Assembly: GCF_000422505.1 (NCBI RefSeq)
Contig: NZ_KE383864.1
Span: forward strand, 1,145,349-1,209,348
Origin: Paenibacillus pinihumi DSM 23905 = JCM 16419
Lineage (GTDB): Bacteria; Bacillota; Bacilli; Paenibacillales; Paenibacillaceae
Length of the DNA: 64,000 nt
Direction of reading: 5' to 3'
Each line of letters begins with the position of its first letter. Positions within the stretch are counted from its first letter, which is position 1. The notes beneath the pieces were generated by a model. The model did not search any database, had not been told where the DNA came from, and was given only the letters and a program-made list of their open reading frames with translations. The translations under genes were made by a program, and so were the position numbers. Shown here piece after piece: positions 18,983-27,784 of the stretch.

Positions 18983-19097
18983 GGCTGCCTGCCACCAAAG
19001 TCGCTCCTTGATTTTGTCTTGATATCGACTTGGTTATTGCTCTGGTTACAACAATAGTTAGTTGTTCAACTCTGTATAGACTCGTTTGATACGGTAA

Positions 19098-20306
19098 TTA
19101 CGAACCAATAGCTTTAGCATTTGCCTTGATCGTTCTGCGCCCCATCCGCTGCTGAACAAAAAACAGCACCAGGAAGATCACCATAACTCCCGCAGAATAA
19201 CGGTACATAACGGCAAAGCTGGTCGCAGAGGCAATCACGCCCAGCAGCATCGACCCGCCTGCTACCCCGAAGTCAATCGCATTATAGTACAGGCTATTCG
19301 CTGTACTGTGCTGATCCGGCGATACTTCCTGAAGCATCCATGCCTGCGCCGTTGGCTGAATAGTGCCATAGCCCAAGCCGTACAGCATCGCAGCCAGAAT
19401 AACCATAACCATGGAATCCGCATACGATAGCAGCAGCATGCTCGCGATCGTAACCAATGCGCCAGGGATAATAACAAGTGCCGGCCCTTTACGGTCAAAG
19501 AGTTTACCGGAGATCGGACGGATAATCAGAATTGTACAAGCGATAAATAAAAAGAACAATCCGATATGATCAAAATGCTTCTCCTGCCCATACAACGCAA
19601 TAAATCCGAGCAGTCCGCCGTAGGTTACGGACATTAGCACCGTAAGCAATGCCGGAACGATAATCCGACCAATCATATGCTTGGCAGAGCCCGGAACACG
19701 GCGCCCTGATGATGCTGACGATCCCGCTGGCGGCTGCGGTATGCTGCGGGTGAACAGAAGCAGCGGAATAATTGCAAATGCCGTAACTGTCCCGAGTATC
19801 GATAAGTTCATGAACCCGTAATCCTTGATAACAGCCAGCCCGACTGTAGGACCGACAGACATCGCAATACTGGTCGATAGGCCAAAATAACCGATACCCT
19901 CTCCCATCCGGTTATGCGGAATAGTCTGGGAGACGAGTGTCGGCAATACCGTGCTGGTCATTCCGAAGCCTACCCCGAAAATAACACGCAAAATTAGAAG
20001 CTGTGTCATGGAGGTCGCGAAAGGATAAAGGAAGGTCGTCACTGCTGCGAGTATAAGACCGAAAAACAGCAACGTATTCCTGTGTATATACTTTAGCAAA
20101 GCTGCCGTCGCGAACCGGGTCGCAATCGAGGATAATGCGAACATGCTCGTTACGAGGCTGAGCGCAAAATTCCCGGGATGGAACTGCTCCTTGACATAGG
20201 TGGGGAATGGCGACAGCAGCATTTGCATGCTGAGAAACAATAACAAATAACCAACGGTTAACGTAATGAATGATTTGGTCCAAAGTTTGTCTTGATGTGT
20301 GTCCAT
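19098..20306 (-). CDS. MFS-family exporter
   Basis: A 402-aa membrane protein with twelve predicted segments and the major facilitator layout. The motif A-like loop between segments 2 and 3 (KYIHRNT) is weak, but GKLFDRKGPALVIIPGAL in the second half fits. The frame is open to 20348; ATG 20306 is chosen because AAAAGGAGC lies about 10 nt before it and it starts 4 nt after the marR stop. It is cotranscribed with the MarR regulator, which suggests drug or toxic-compound export under local control. The substrate is unknown. Confidence 0.85.
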   Translation of the reverse strand: MDTHQDKLWTKSFITLTVGYLLLFLSMQMLLSPFPTYVKEQFHPGNFALSLVTSMFALSSIATRFATAALLKYIHRNTLLFFGLILAAVTTFLYPFATSMTQLLILRVIFGVGFGMTSTVLPTLVSQTIPHNRMGEGIGYFGLSTSIAMSVGPTVGLAVIKDYGFMNLSILGTVTAFAIIPLLLFTRSIPQPPAGSSASSGRRVPGSAKHMIGRIIVPALLTVLMSVTYGGLLGFIALYGQEKHFDHIGLFFLFIACTILIIRPISGKLFDRKGPALVIIPGALVTIASMLLLSYADSMVMVILAAMLYGLGYGTIQPTAQAWMLQEVSPDQHSTANSLYYNAIDFGVAGGSMLLGVIASATSFAVMYRYSAGVMVIFLVLFFVQQRMGRRTIKANAKAIGS

Positions 20307-20310
20307 GCTG

Positions 20311-20766
20311 CTACTGCTCCTTTTCCTTCTCAATCCATTCAGCTGCATTCTTGCCCAGCTTCGTCAGCATCGCTGCCAGCTGCTCATACTCGAAGTCACT
20401 AAGTACATTGGTTACATCGGAAATGACCTTCTGCTCAATCGGCCTGATCGCATCTGCTGCTTCAATGCCTGAATCTGTAATATAAACTTGAAAGGACCTG
20501 CGGTCATTCAGACCGGGCTTCTTCGTAATGAATCCCTTGGCTTCCAAGGCATCCAAAATTCTTGTTGTCGTCGGTTTGTCTTTTTGAGACTTCTCACCAA
20601 TTTCCTTCTGAATCATGCCATCCTTCTGTCGAATCCGGTGAAGCACAGCCCACTGCTCAGGGAACAAGTCGTATTGTTTCATTCTCATCGTAAAAAGCTG
20701 AATTAATCTGCGCTCCGCAATTCCAAGCAGAAATCCGATCGAATGGTCCAATTCATGATGACGCAT
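20311..20766 (-). CDS. MarR-family transcriptional regulator
   Basis: A 151-aa winged-helix repressor-type protein. The recognition helix region reads IGEKSQKDKPTTTRILDALEAKGFI and the wing has the family motif NDRRSFQVYIT. A GTG at 20775 is in frame, but ATG 20766 is better spaced from AAGGAA. It sits directly upstream of the MFS gene and probably represses this two-gene operon by binding the palindrome at 20803-20822. Confidence 0.9.
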   Translation of the reverse strand: MRHHELDHSIGFLLGIAERRLIQLFTMRMKQYDLFPEQWAVLHRIRQKDGMIQKEIGEKSQKDKPTTTRILDALEAKGFITKKPGLNDRRSFQVYITDSGIEAADAIRPIEQKVISDVTNVLSDFEYEQLAAMLTKLGKNAAEWIEKEKEQ

Positions 20767-20802
20767 TGTATTCACTTCCTTACAATTAGTTGCTTACGCA
20801 AT

Positions 20803-20822
20803 TATAAGTTAGGCAACTTATA
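20803..20822. promoter_or_regulatory. Palindromic candidate MarR operator
   Basis: TATAAGTT-AGGC-AACTTATA is a perfect 8-bp inverted repeat 36 nt upstream of the marR start. Its size and symmetry fit the 16-20 bp pseudopalindromes bound by MarR dimers. Confidence 0.6.
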
Positions 20823-20881
20823 TCGTCAATCACAAGTTTATACGGCTTTGTATCCCTTTGACAGACAAAAGCATCGCTTCA

Positions 20882-20928
20882 CAAAAAAGCAACCCCACTG
20901 CCTCGTCAGGAGACAGCGGGGTTGCTTC
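20882..20928 (-). terminator. Intrinsic terminator of the peptide-transporter operon
   Basis: On the minus strand a GC-rich stem (GAAGCAACCCCGCTG with its complement CAGTGGGGTTGCTT) is followed by TTTTTTG. It lies 16 nt after the stop of the binding-protein gene. Confidence 0.88.
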
Positions 20929-20943
20929 AATGTTAATCCAATT

Positions 20944-22761
20944 TTATTTTTCCGCTCTGTAAGCGTTCAGGAATTCCTTGGCTTTAGCAGGATCAGCTAC
21001 CAGTTCATTGCCTGTTTTCACGATCGGGCTTACAGTGGATACAGCTTTAATTTTATTGTTTTTATAGAACTGCAGAATTTCATCCTGATTTACGGAGTAC
21101 AGAACCGCTTTACGCAGGTTTTCGCTCTTGGCTACATCTCTATTAGCCGTGTTAAAGAGCAGATAGGACACCGCATTGCTTTCGATTGTTTGCAGCTTCA
21201 GCTTGCTGTCGCTGTTGATAATATCATATTTGGTTTCCGGCAACCCGTAATACAGGTGAATTTCACTGCTGCGCAGCGCAGACAGCGCACTGTCAGCATC
21301 CGCGATAAAGCGGACTTTTACAGTCGAGATTTTTGGCTCGAATTCAGATCCTGTGCGATAGCCCGGGTTTTTGTAGAATGTTCCTTCGTAGTCATTTTTG
21401 GATGACAAAATATAAGGACCGCTGGCATACAGTGTGTTGTTGTATTTGTTGCCTTCTGTAACTGTATTTTGGTCACCATAAGGGATATCTTTGTTCACGT
21501 CGAATTTGGCTACATCATACGTATTGATGCTCTCTACCTGCTTCTTGGACACGATACCTGCGGACTGGTGAGCCAAATAGTTCAGCACTTGCGGGAATGG
21601 CTCAGTTGTTGTCAGCTTGATAACCTGATATTTACCGGATTTGCTGTCCGCTTGTTTCTTGTCTGCTACCAGAGATTGAATCTTGGTTTGCAGTCCGGCT
21701 TCCAGCGCGTCTTTTAAGCTTTTATCACCAGCAGCTGTCTTCTGGTTCTCCAGCACGGAGAGATCTGTTACAGCTTCTACAGTTTTGATATGCTCATGCA
21801 GGCTGTAAGTGCGGTGATCCGGTACGGAGTTTCTGTCCTTCGCACGGTCCAGGGAGAAGATAACGTCATCCGCCCCTACACGCTCTCCAGTGTCAACTGC
21901 TTTTTTGTTTTCGATTTTTGCAAAGTTGATATCATCACGCAAAATGAAATAGTATTCTGAATTGCCTTCTGCAATTGTATGGTTGTAAGACAGGGAACCG
22001 TCGGATGTAATCACGTCATCATCCGTCAGATTGATCAGGCGAACATAAATATTCGTGTTCAGTTGGTTGATCGAACCGTCATTGCCCTTGATCGGGTCAA
22101 GTGAAGTCAGGACGGATGCGCTCTGTGTCAGGATCAACGGATCTTTATCACGCTTGGACGCATCATTGAAGTCAATACTTTCCCAAGCCAATGCGCGGGA
22201 TTTGGACAGTCTTACAGAATCCGGGTTCAAAATATCTTTGTTGATTGCTTGGCTCTTCAACGAAATATAAAGCGGAGCAATGTATGCTTTGTCAAATACA
22301 AGACGCTGTTCAAGCTGCTTGTATGTTTCGGTATACTGCTCTTTCGTTTCTGTAGCCGCTTTTTCGATTAGTGCATCGATTTCGGAATCCGCCAGGATGC
22401 TGTAGTCGCCGCCTGTTTTGAACAGCGATCTTACGGCATAGTCAGGGTTACCGGTAACAGTCGTCCAGCCGGACAGAGAAATGTCGTAGTTGCCTGCGTC
22501 CTGCTGAGCTTTGAAGGTGCTGTAATCAGGCTGAATGTTCAGCTTGACATTGAAGCCGTTTTTAGTCAGTTGGTCACGTACGATATTAATATCGGACTCG
22601 TTGGCGCTCATGCCGAGCAGCTCAATGTTGACCGGCGTCTCGATGTTGGTATTTACGTTTGTATCCACCTTCACATCCGTCTCGGATTTCGTCTTCACGG
22701 AGCATCCGCTAAGTACGACTACAAATGCAAGCAAAAGTGTAAATAAGGTGCGTTTCTTCAT
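20944..22761 (-). CDS. Solute-binding lipoprotein, SBP_bac_5 (DppA/OppA) fold, circularly permuted
   Basis: Binding protein of a peptide/nickel-class importer, 605 aa, with a lipobox VLSGC at Cys20. The domain order is unusual. Residues 44-199 (IELLGMSANESD..., AGNYDISLSGWT, EQRLVFDKAYIAPLY) match what is normally the C-terminal third of DppA-like proteins. Residues 208-605 (PLILTQSASVLTSLDPI, ILRDDINF..., GADDVIFSLDRA, SGPYIL, LRKAVLYSVNQDEIL) match the normal N-terminal two thirds. The chain ends at DPAKAKEFLNAYRAEK, exactly where canonical proteins run on into the segment found here at the N-terminus. ATG 22761 with GGAGGG upstream is chosen. It is the last gene of the operon, 79 nt after the second permease. 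The ligand is unknown. Confidence 0.85.
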   Translation of the reverse strand: MKKRTLFTLLLAFVVVLSGCSVKTKSETDVKVDTNVNTNIETPVNIELLGMSANESDINIVRDQLTKNGFNVKLNIQPDYSTFKAQQDAGNYDISLSGWTTVTGNPDYAVRSLFKTGGDYSILADSEIDALIEKAATETKEQYTETYKQLEQRLVFDKAYIAPLYISLKSQAINKDILNPDSVRLSKSRALAWESIDFNDASKRDKDPLILTQSASVLTSLDPIKGNDGSINQLNTNIYVRLINLTDDDVITSDGSLSYNHTIAEGNSEYYFILRDDINFAKIENKKAVDTGERVGADDVIFSLDRAKDRNSVPDHRTYSLHEHIKTVEAVTDLSVLENQKTAAGDKSLKDALEAGLQTKIQSLVADKKQADSKSGKYQVIKLTTTEPFPQVLNYLAHQSAGIVSKKQVESINTYDVAKFDVNKDIPYGDQNTVTEGNKYNNTLYASGPYILSSKNDYEGTFYKNPGYRTGSEFEPKISTVKVRFIADADSALSALRSSEIHLYYGLPETKYDIINSDSKLKLQTIESNAVSYLLFNTANRDVAKSENLRKAVLYSVNQDEILQFYKNNKIKAVSTVSPIVKTGNELVADPAKAKEFLNAYRAEK

Positions 22762-22840
22762 GTTGTTTCCCTCCACTTATTATATATATAGTCGTTTTCC
22801 GCGAACGAAAAACGCAGACTAACTTTCCTTCAAAAAACGG

Positions 22841-24070
22841 TTAGTTCACTTTCGGATCGAGCGCATCCCGTATCCCGTCACCCAGAAAATTAAAGGACAG
22901 AACGAGGGCGATAATCGCCAGGCCCGGATAAACAGCCAGATAGGAGTGAGACTCCAGATAGGCGCTTCCCAACTTCAAAATATTGCCCCACTCCGGAATA
23001 TGCGGCTCTACGCCCAGTCCGAGGAAGCTCAGGCTGCTAGTAGAAATGACTGCCGCACCAATCGTCAAAGTAGACTTGACGATCATGGGAGCAAGGGAGT
23101 TGGGGATAATATGCTTCATGAGAATCGTTGAATCCTTGGCTCCCAGTGCACGCGCAGCCTCTACATATTCAAATGTGGAGACCAGCAGCACGTTCGCCCG
23201 CATCGTTCTGGCAAAGGTCGGTATCGCACCAACACCAAGCGCGATGATCAGATTTACGGTGTTTGCACCAAAAGCGGCAATAATCGCAATCGCCAGCAGA
23301 ATGCCGGGGATCGCGTACAAAATATCCAGCAGCCGCATGATGATGTTGTCTGTCCGCCGTCCATAGTAGCCGGAGATGGCTCCCAGCAGCCCGCCGATAA
23401 CAACTGGCAGGAGCGTAGAGAAAAATCCGACAATCAATGAAATGCGGGCCCCGAAAATAATGCGTGAGAACAGGCAGCGGCCAAAATTATCCGTTCCGAG
23501 CGGATAGGCCAGACTCGGATTCTGGAGAATCGCTCCGTAGTTGTTCTCTGTCGCCATGGCATAATCAAAGGTAAAGAAGCTGCAAATCGAGACAGAAAAC
23601 AGAAACACAATAAATGCAAGCCCGACCATCGGCATGGTGCTACGGGTAAGCTTGGCCCAGACATCCGCCCAGCGGTTGGCGGCCAGACTGTCTTGACCGC
23701 GATGTTTGACCAGAAGATTGAGTCCAAGCAGCAGGGCAAAAAGATTGCCTGTGACAGCAGTTGCAATGAGCAATCCGGCTAGCCATGGCACCCATGGAGC
23801 CTTCCCTCCCCGCTTCGTATACCGGATGACTGGCAGCAGAATAATCAGATGGAACAATGAAATAAGCGTCAAGCCAAACATCGATGCCAAAAAGGTATCC
23901 GCTACATAAGGCTTGAACAAGTTAAGAGCCGACACGGCAATAACAAGAATGCCGTTAAGCAGCATATAGAAAGCCAGAACGGACTCCGGATTCCGCTGCT
24001 TCTTCACAAGAGGCGCAGAGAAGCCGGGGCTTGCGGATTTTCCGGACGGTTGTATACGGGTTTCAGTCAT
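22841..24070 (-). CDS. ABC transporter permease, DppC type, with an extra N-terminal membrane domain
   Basis: The second permease of the importer, 409 aa compared with about 300 for DppC/OppC. The canonical part starts near residue 145 and includes YPLGTDNFGRCLFSRIIFGAR and the EAA loop ARALGAKDSTILMKHIIPNSLAP. Residues 1-145 add three predicted membrane helices (about 31-51, 58-82, 95-120) with a short basic loop. This extension is not part of the usual family. Its start lies 13 nt after the first permease's stop. Confidence 0.85.
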   Translation of the reverse strand: MTETRIQPSGKSASPGFSAPLVKKQRNPESVLAFYMLLNGILVIAVSALNLFKPYVADTFLASMFGLTLISLFHLIILLPVIRYTKRGGKAPWVPWLAGLLIATAVTGNLFALLLGLNLLVKHRGQDSLAANRWADVWAKLTRSTMPMVGLAFIVFLFSVSICSFFTFDYAMATENNYGAILQNPSLAYPLGTDNFGRCLFSRIIFGARISLIVGFFSTLLPVVIGGLLGAISGYYGRRTDNIIMRLLDILYAIPGILLAIAIIAAFGANTVNLIIALGVGAIPTFARTMRANVLLVSTFEYVEAARALGAKDSTILMKHIIPNSLAPMIVKSTLTIGAAVISTSSLSFLGLGVEPHIPEWGNILKLGSAYLESHSYLAVYPGLAIIALVLSFNFLGDGIRDALDPKVN

Positions 24071-24083
24071 AGTTGCACCTGCT

Positions 24084-25565
24084 TTAATATTGTTTCATCT
24101 TGGTCCGTATTCTCGGATCAAAGAAGGCGTACAGCACGTCAATGATGACATTGACCAGCGATATAGTAATGGCCGTATAAATAACGCCCCCCATAATGCT
24201 CGGAATGTCCGGGATAAACTGCTTGTCGATAATGTAGCTGCCGAGACCGCTAATATTGAACACCTTTTCCGTCACAGCCGACCCGCCCAGCATACCGCCA
24301 AATTGCAGACCGATTACCGTAATGATTGGAATAATGGCATTGCGCACCGCATGCTTCATCAGCACATGGCGTCTGCTGAGACCTTTGGCCTTGGCAGTAA
24401 TCATATAATCTTCATTTATGACTTCCAGCATGGAGGAACGCGTCATTCTGGCTACTGCCGCTGTAAGGGTTGTGCCCAGCACAATCGTCGGCATAATAAT
24501 GGACAGCCAGTTCTGCGGATTGAATGTAGCCGGAAGCCAATGCAGCTTGATGGAAAAATTCAAGATAAAGATCAGACCCTGCCAGAAGCTTGGAATGGAC
24601 AGACCGATCAGTGCGATAAACATAAATGTATAATCCCACAAGGAATTGCGCTTGGTAGCTGAAATAATCCCGACCGGAATGGCAATGATAATTGCCAGAA
24701 TCAAAGAAATCAGCGTCAGCGTCAGCGTGATCGGAAATTTGCGGGCAATGGTATCCGTCACCTGTTCATTGCCTGCAAAGGATTTGCCCAAATCAAATGT
24801 GGCAATGCCTTTGATGCTGTTCCAAAGCTGAACAAGATAAGGCTGGTCCAGCCCATACACATGGTTAAAATTGGCGATTTGTTCCTCCGTTGCTGTTTCT
24901 CCAAGAATATTCGCAGCCGGATTCATGGGCGACAGATACAATATAGTGAAGACCAGAACCGAAACACCGAAAATAACGAATAAACTCATCACAAATCTTT
25001 CAAAAATATATTTCAAATACGGGTTACTATAGAGTAAAATTAAAAGATACATCAAGAGTCCGGGCACAAAGGAAAGCAACAGGAACATCCGCTGTTCCAT
25101 CAACGATTGAAATGCCGTCGTGAATGTAAGCTTCTGCTTCCGGCCTGTCTGAAGCTTTCGCGACGTTTCCTCTTCTACTGCCTCGCGAAAACGAATATCC
25201 GCCAATTTCTCAATTTGACGTTCAAGTTCTCTCTGGCTGACCTTCTGTCCGAAGAAACTGTATTTATAAAGTAATTGCTGGCGAATTTCTTCCTTCAGCC
25301 TGTCAAGCAGGCCCGCCTGCAATAATTGATCGCGCGTCTCCTCTAATAGAGCATAATAAGAGTCCTTGCTCTTGTTTAAGAGGTAATACAAATATACAAA
25401 AATAGTAACCGGAGCTCCTAATGCCAGTACAACAATCCGATAAGACGGATTTATCAGTATTTTGGCAAATGCGCTGCTAAGGATACCGCTAAATGATGTA
25501 TCTCCGCGTTGATCTCTGGTTATCCGTGCCGCGTCCACAACGTTCTTTGCCCCCTCGATGATCAA
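24084..25565 (-). CDS. ABC transporter permease, DppB type, with a 180-residue N-terminal extension
   Basis: The first permease of the importer, 493 aa compared with about 310 for DppB. The canonical part begins at about residue 184 (KYIFERFVMSLFVIFGVSV) and includes YGLDQPYLVQLWNSI and the EAA loop ARMTRSSMLEVINEDYMITAKAKGLS. The extension contains a membrane helix (about 42-63), a charged, probably coiled-coil stretch (65-145) rich in E, R and Q, and a second helix (158-180). The first codon is TTG at 25565; an in-frame GTG at 25538 preceded by GAGGGGG is an alternative. Upstream lie repeat family B and the divergent ATPase gene. Confidence 0.83.
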   Translation of the reverse strand: MIIEGAKNVVDAARITRDQRGDTSFSGILSSAFAKILINPSYRIVVLALGAPVTIFVYLYYLLNKSKDSYYALLEETRDQLLQAGLLDRLKEEIRQQLLYKYSFFGQKVSQRELERQIEKLADIRFREAVEEETSRKLQTGRKQKLTFTTAFQSLMEQRMFLLLSFVPGLLMYLLILLYSNPYLKYIFERFVMSLFVIFGVSVLVFTILYLSPMNPAANILGETATEEQIANFNHVYGLDQPYLVQLWNSIKGIATFDLGKSFAGNEQVTDTIARKFPITLTLTLISLILAIIIAIPVGIISATKRNSLWDYTFMFIALIGLSIPSFWQGLIFILNFSIKLHWLPATFNPQNWLSIIMPTIVLGTTLTAAVARMTRSSMLEVINEDYMITAKAKGLSRRHVLMKHAVRNAIIPIITVIGLQFGGMLGGSAVTEKVFNISGLGSYIIDKQFIPDIPSIMGGVIYTAITISLVNVIIDVLYAFFDPRIRTKMKQY

Positions 25566-25706
25566 ATTGCATTATTCCGATGAATATAGTATATTTTATT
25601 TTAGTATAAATTTTCTGTCAAGCTACTATAAAAAATAGAGTGATAGATGTAATAGATTTGGACAGCTATATAAGTTGAAAAAAGAAACGAAGGTCGAATA
25701 GCCAGA

Positions 25707-25820
25707 GTGTGAAAGGATTCTGGAGAAGCGAAGCGTTCGCCTTTGTTCCCGGATTTCCCCCTTACCTGTCGTTCATTCAAGAAATTCGGGAACAACAGCG
25801 GTCGAAAGAACCTTTCACAC
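25707..25820. repeat. Hairpin repeat family B, copy 2, with perfect 10-bp terminal inverted repeats
   Basis: GTGTGAAAGG at 25707-25716 and CCTTTCACAC at 25811-25820 are perfect inverted termini. Inside are the hairpin GCGAAGCGTTCGC and the pair TGTTCCCGGATTTC...GAAATTCGGGAACA. It matches the copy at 18876 and occupies most of the 335-nt gap between the divergent permease and ATPase genes, so it may affect their promoters. No other feature is visible in this gap. Confidence 0.8.
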
Positions 25821-25900
25821 GGCGGCCCTACGCGACATTCATTCGTTTAACTTATATAGCTTAGATTGAAGCAAACTCGCAAAACTGGCAGGTGTAACAG

Positions 25901-27640
25901 ATGGAAACCATATTGCAGGTTAAAAATTTGACCGTCTCCTTCTTGAGCGGAGAACGTGAGACCGAAGCCGTCCGGGGTATAAGCTTTGAGGTCGGCAAAG
26001 GTGAGACGCTTGGGATTGTAGGAGAATCCGGCAGCGGCAAGAGCGTGACCGCACGCTCGATCATGCGGCTGCTTCCTTCTCCTCCTTCCCATATGAAGAA
26101 TGGCGAGGTTCTATTCCTCGGCCGCAATCTTGCCTCTTATTCCGAGAAGGAGATGGAGAGCATTCGCGGACGGGATATCGGCATGATCTTCCAAGATCCG
26201 ATGACATCGCTAAATCCGACCATCAAGATCGGAGAGCAGATCGCCGAAGGTTTGATCAAGCACCAAAAGCTTTCACGCAAGGAAGCCAAGAAAGAAGCGC
26301 TTGAAATGCTGAAGCTGGTCGGTATTCGCAATAGCGAGACGAGATACAATCAGTACCCTCATGAGTTTTCCGGCGGCATGCGCCAACGGGCGATGATTGC
26401 CATTGCCCTGGCCTGCCGTCCTGCGCTCCTGATCGCTGATGAGCCCACAACAGCGCTCGATGTCACCATTCAGGCGCAAATTTTGAATTTGATGAAAAAT
26501 ATTCAGGAGCGCTTTGGCACCTCCATTATTCTGATCACGCATGATCTTGGCGTTGTGGCAGGAATGTGTGACCGGGTAGCTGTAATGAAGAGCGGCGAGA
26601 TCGTCGAGAGCGGGACAACCGAAGAGATATTCGATAATCCCCGCCATCCGTACACCATCAAGCTGCTGAATGCTTTGCCGCGCCTGGATGAGAAGAAAAA
26701 GACCAAGCCAGTATCTCCTATACTGGCCGGACGCGATACTTCACGTCCTCTGGTTGAAGTCAAATCTTTGAAGCAGTATTTCGATTTGGGCAAAGGAAAT
26801 GTGCTCAAGGCTGTCAATAATATCAGCTTTCAGATTAAAGAGGGCGAGACGCTTGGGGTAGTCGGTGAATCCGGCAGCGGCAAATCAACAACCGGGCGCG
26901 CCATTCTGCGTCTGCACCAGCCGACAGGCGGTGAAGTGCTGTATCAGGGCATGGCGGTAAACCGTCTGACCTCTTCCGAGATGAAGGTTATGCGGCGCCA
27001 TATGCAGATGATTTTCCAGGACCCGTACGCCTCTCTTAATCCCCGCCTCAAAGTGGTGGATATTATCGGGGAAGCCCTCGATTTGCACAGGCTGACGGGC
27101 AGCAGCAGTGAGCGGCTCAAGCGTGTAGAAGAACTGCTCGATATGGTCGGACTTGATCCGGCATTTGCCCTGCGTTATCCGCATGAATTCTCCGGCGGAC
27201 AGCGCCAGAGAATCGGAATCGCCCGTGCGCTTGCAGTGGAGCCCAAATTTATTGTCTGTGACGAGCCGCTGTCCGCGCTGGATGTCTCGATCCAGTCCCA
27301 GATCGTCACGCTGCTGGAAGAGTTGCAGCAGCGGCTTGGCCTGACATACCTGTTCATTGCCCATGACCTGTCCATGGTGAAGCATATTAGCGACCGGGTT
27401 GCCGTCATGTATATGGGCAAAATCGTCGAGCTTGCCGAGAGCGAGGAATTGTACACCAATCCGCAGCATGCATATACGAAGTCTTTGCTCGCTGCTATTC
27501 CGGTACCTGATCCAAAGATCGAGTCCAAGCGGATGAGAGCGCCACTCAAGGACTTCTCGGACGGAGATAAATATCAGGTAGAAAACTCGGAGCTGGTCGA
27601 GGTATCCCGGGGACACTGGGTGGCCCTGCCTGTCAGCTGA
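25901..27640 (+). CDS. Fused double ATPase of a peptide/nickel ABC transporter (DppD-DppF type)
   Basis: A 579-aa protein with two complete ABC ATPase domains in tandem. The first has Walker [12 protein letters not shown] (about residue 45), signature FSGGMRQR and Walker [13 protein letters not shown]. The second has [19 protein letters not shown] and [12 protein letters not shown]. Each domain is followed by the oligopeptide-transporter tail that starts near [11 protein letters not shown] or [11 protein letters not shown]. It powers import for the permeases and binding protein encoded divergently at 20944-25565. The ATG at 25901 has an AGGTG ribosome site. Single-chain double ATPases of this class are known (YejF, GsiA). 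Confidence 0.92.
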   Translation: METILQVKNLTVSFLSGERETEAVRGISFEVGKGETLGIVGESGSGKSVTARSIMRLLPSPPSHMKNGEVLFLGRNLASYSEKEMESIRGRDIGMIFQDPMTSLNPTIKIGEQIAEGLIKHQKLSRKEAKKEALEMLKLVGIRNSETRYNQYPHEFSGGMRQRAMIAIALACRPALLIADEPTTALDVTIQAQILNLMKNIQERFGTSIILITHDLGVVAGMCDRVAVMKSGEIVESGTTEEIFDNPRHPYTIKLLNALPRLDEKKKTKPVSPILAGRDTSRPLVEVKSLKQYFDLGKGNVLKAVNNISFQIKEGETLGVVGESGSGKSTTGRAILRLHQPTGGEVLYQGMAVNRLTSSEMKVMRRHMQMIFQDPYASLNPRLKVVDIIGEALDLHRLTGSSSERLKRVEELLDMVGLDPAFALRYPHEFSGGQRQRIGIARALAVEPKFIVCDEPLSALDVSIQSQIVTLLEELQQRLGLTYLFIAHDLSMVKHISDRVAVMYMGKIVELAESEELYTNPQHAYTKSLLAAIPVPDPKIESKRMRAPLKDFSDGDKYQVENSELVEVSRGHWVALPVS

Positions 27641-27734
27641 ACCTGCAATACTAAATACAGTTCTTCTAATAAATTTAAGCAATTATTACCATAAATAGGC
27701 TTTAGAACTCATAAAAACCTCATTAAAGCATAAA

Positions 27735-27780
27735 CAAGCGCCCCTCTTCCATTCAAGAAGACGGGCGCTTTGACTATTTT
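27735..27780. terminator. Hairpin terminator between convergent genes
   Basis: AAGCGCCCCTCTTC and GAAGACGGGCGCTT pair with one mismatch around a 7-nt loop. T-containing stretches follow on both strands (TTTGACTATTTT on plus, TTGTTTATG on minus). It lies between the ATPase and metallophosphoesterase genes. Confidence 0.65.
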
Positions 27781-27784
27781 GAAA

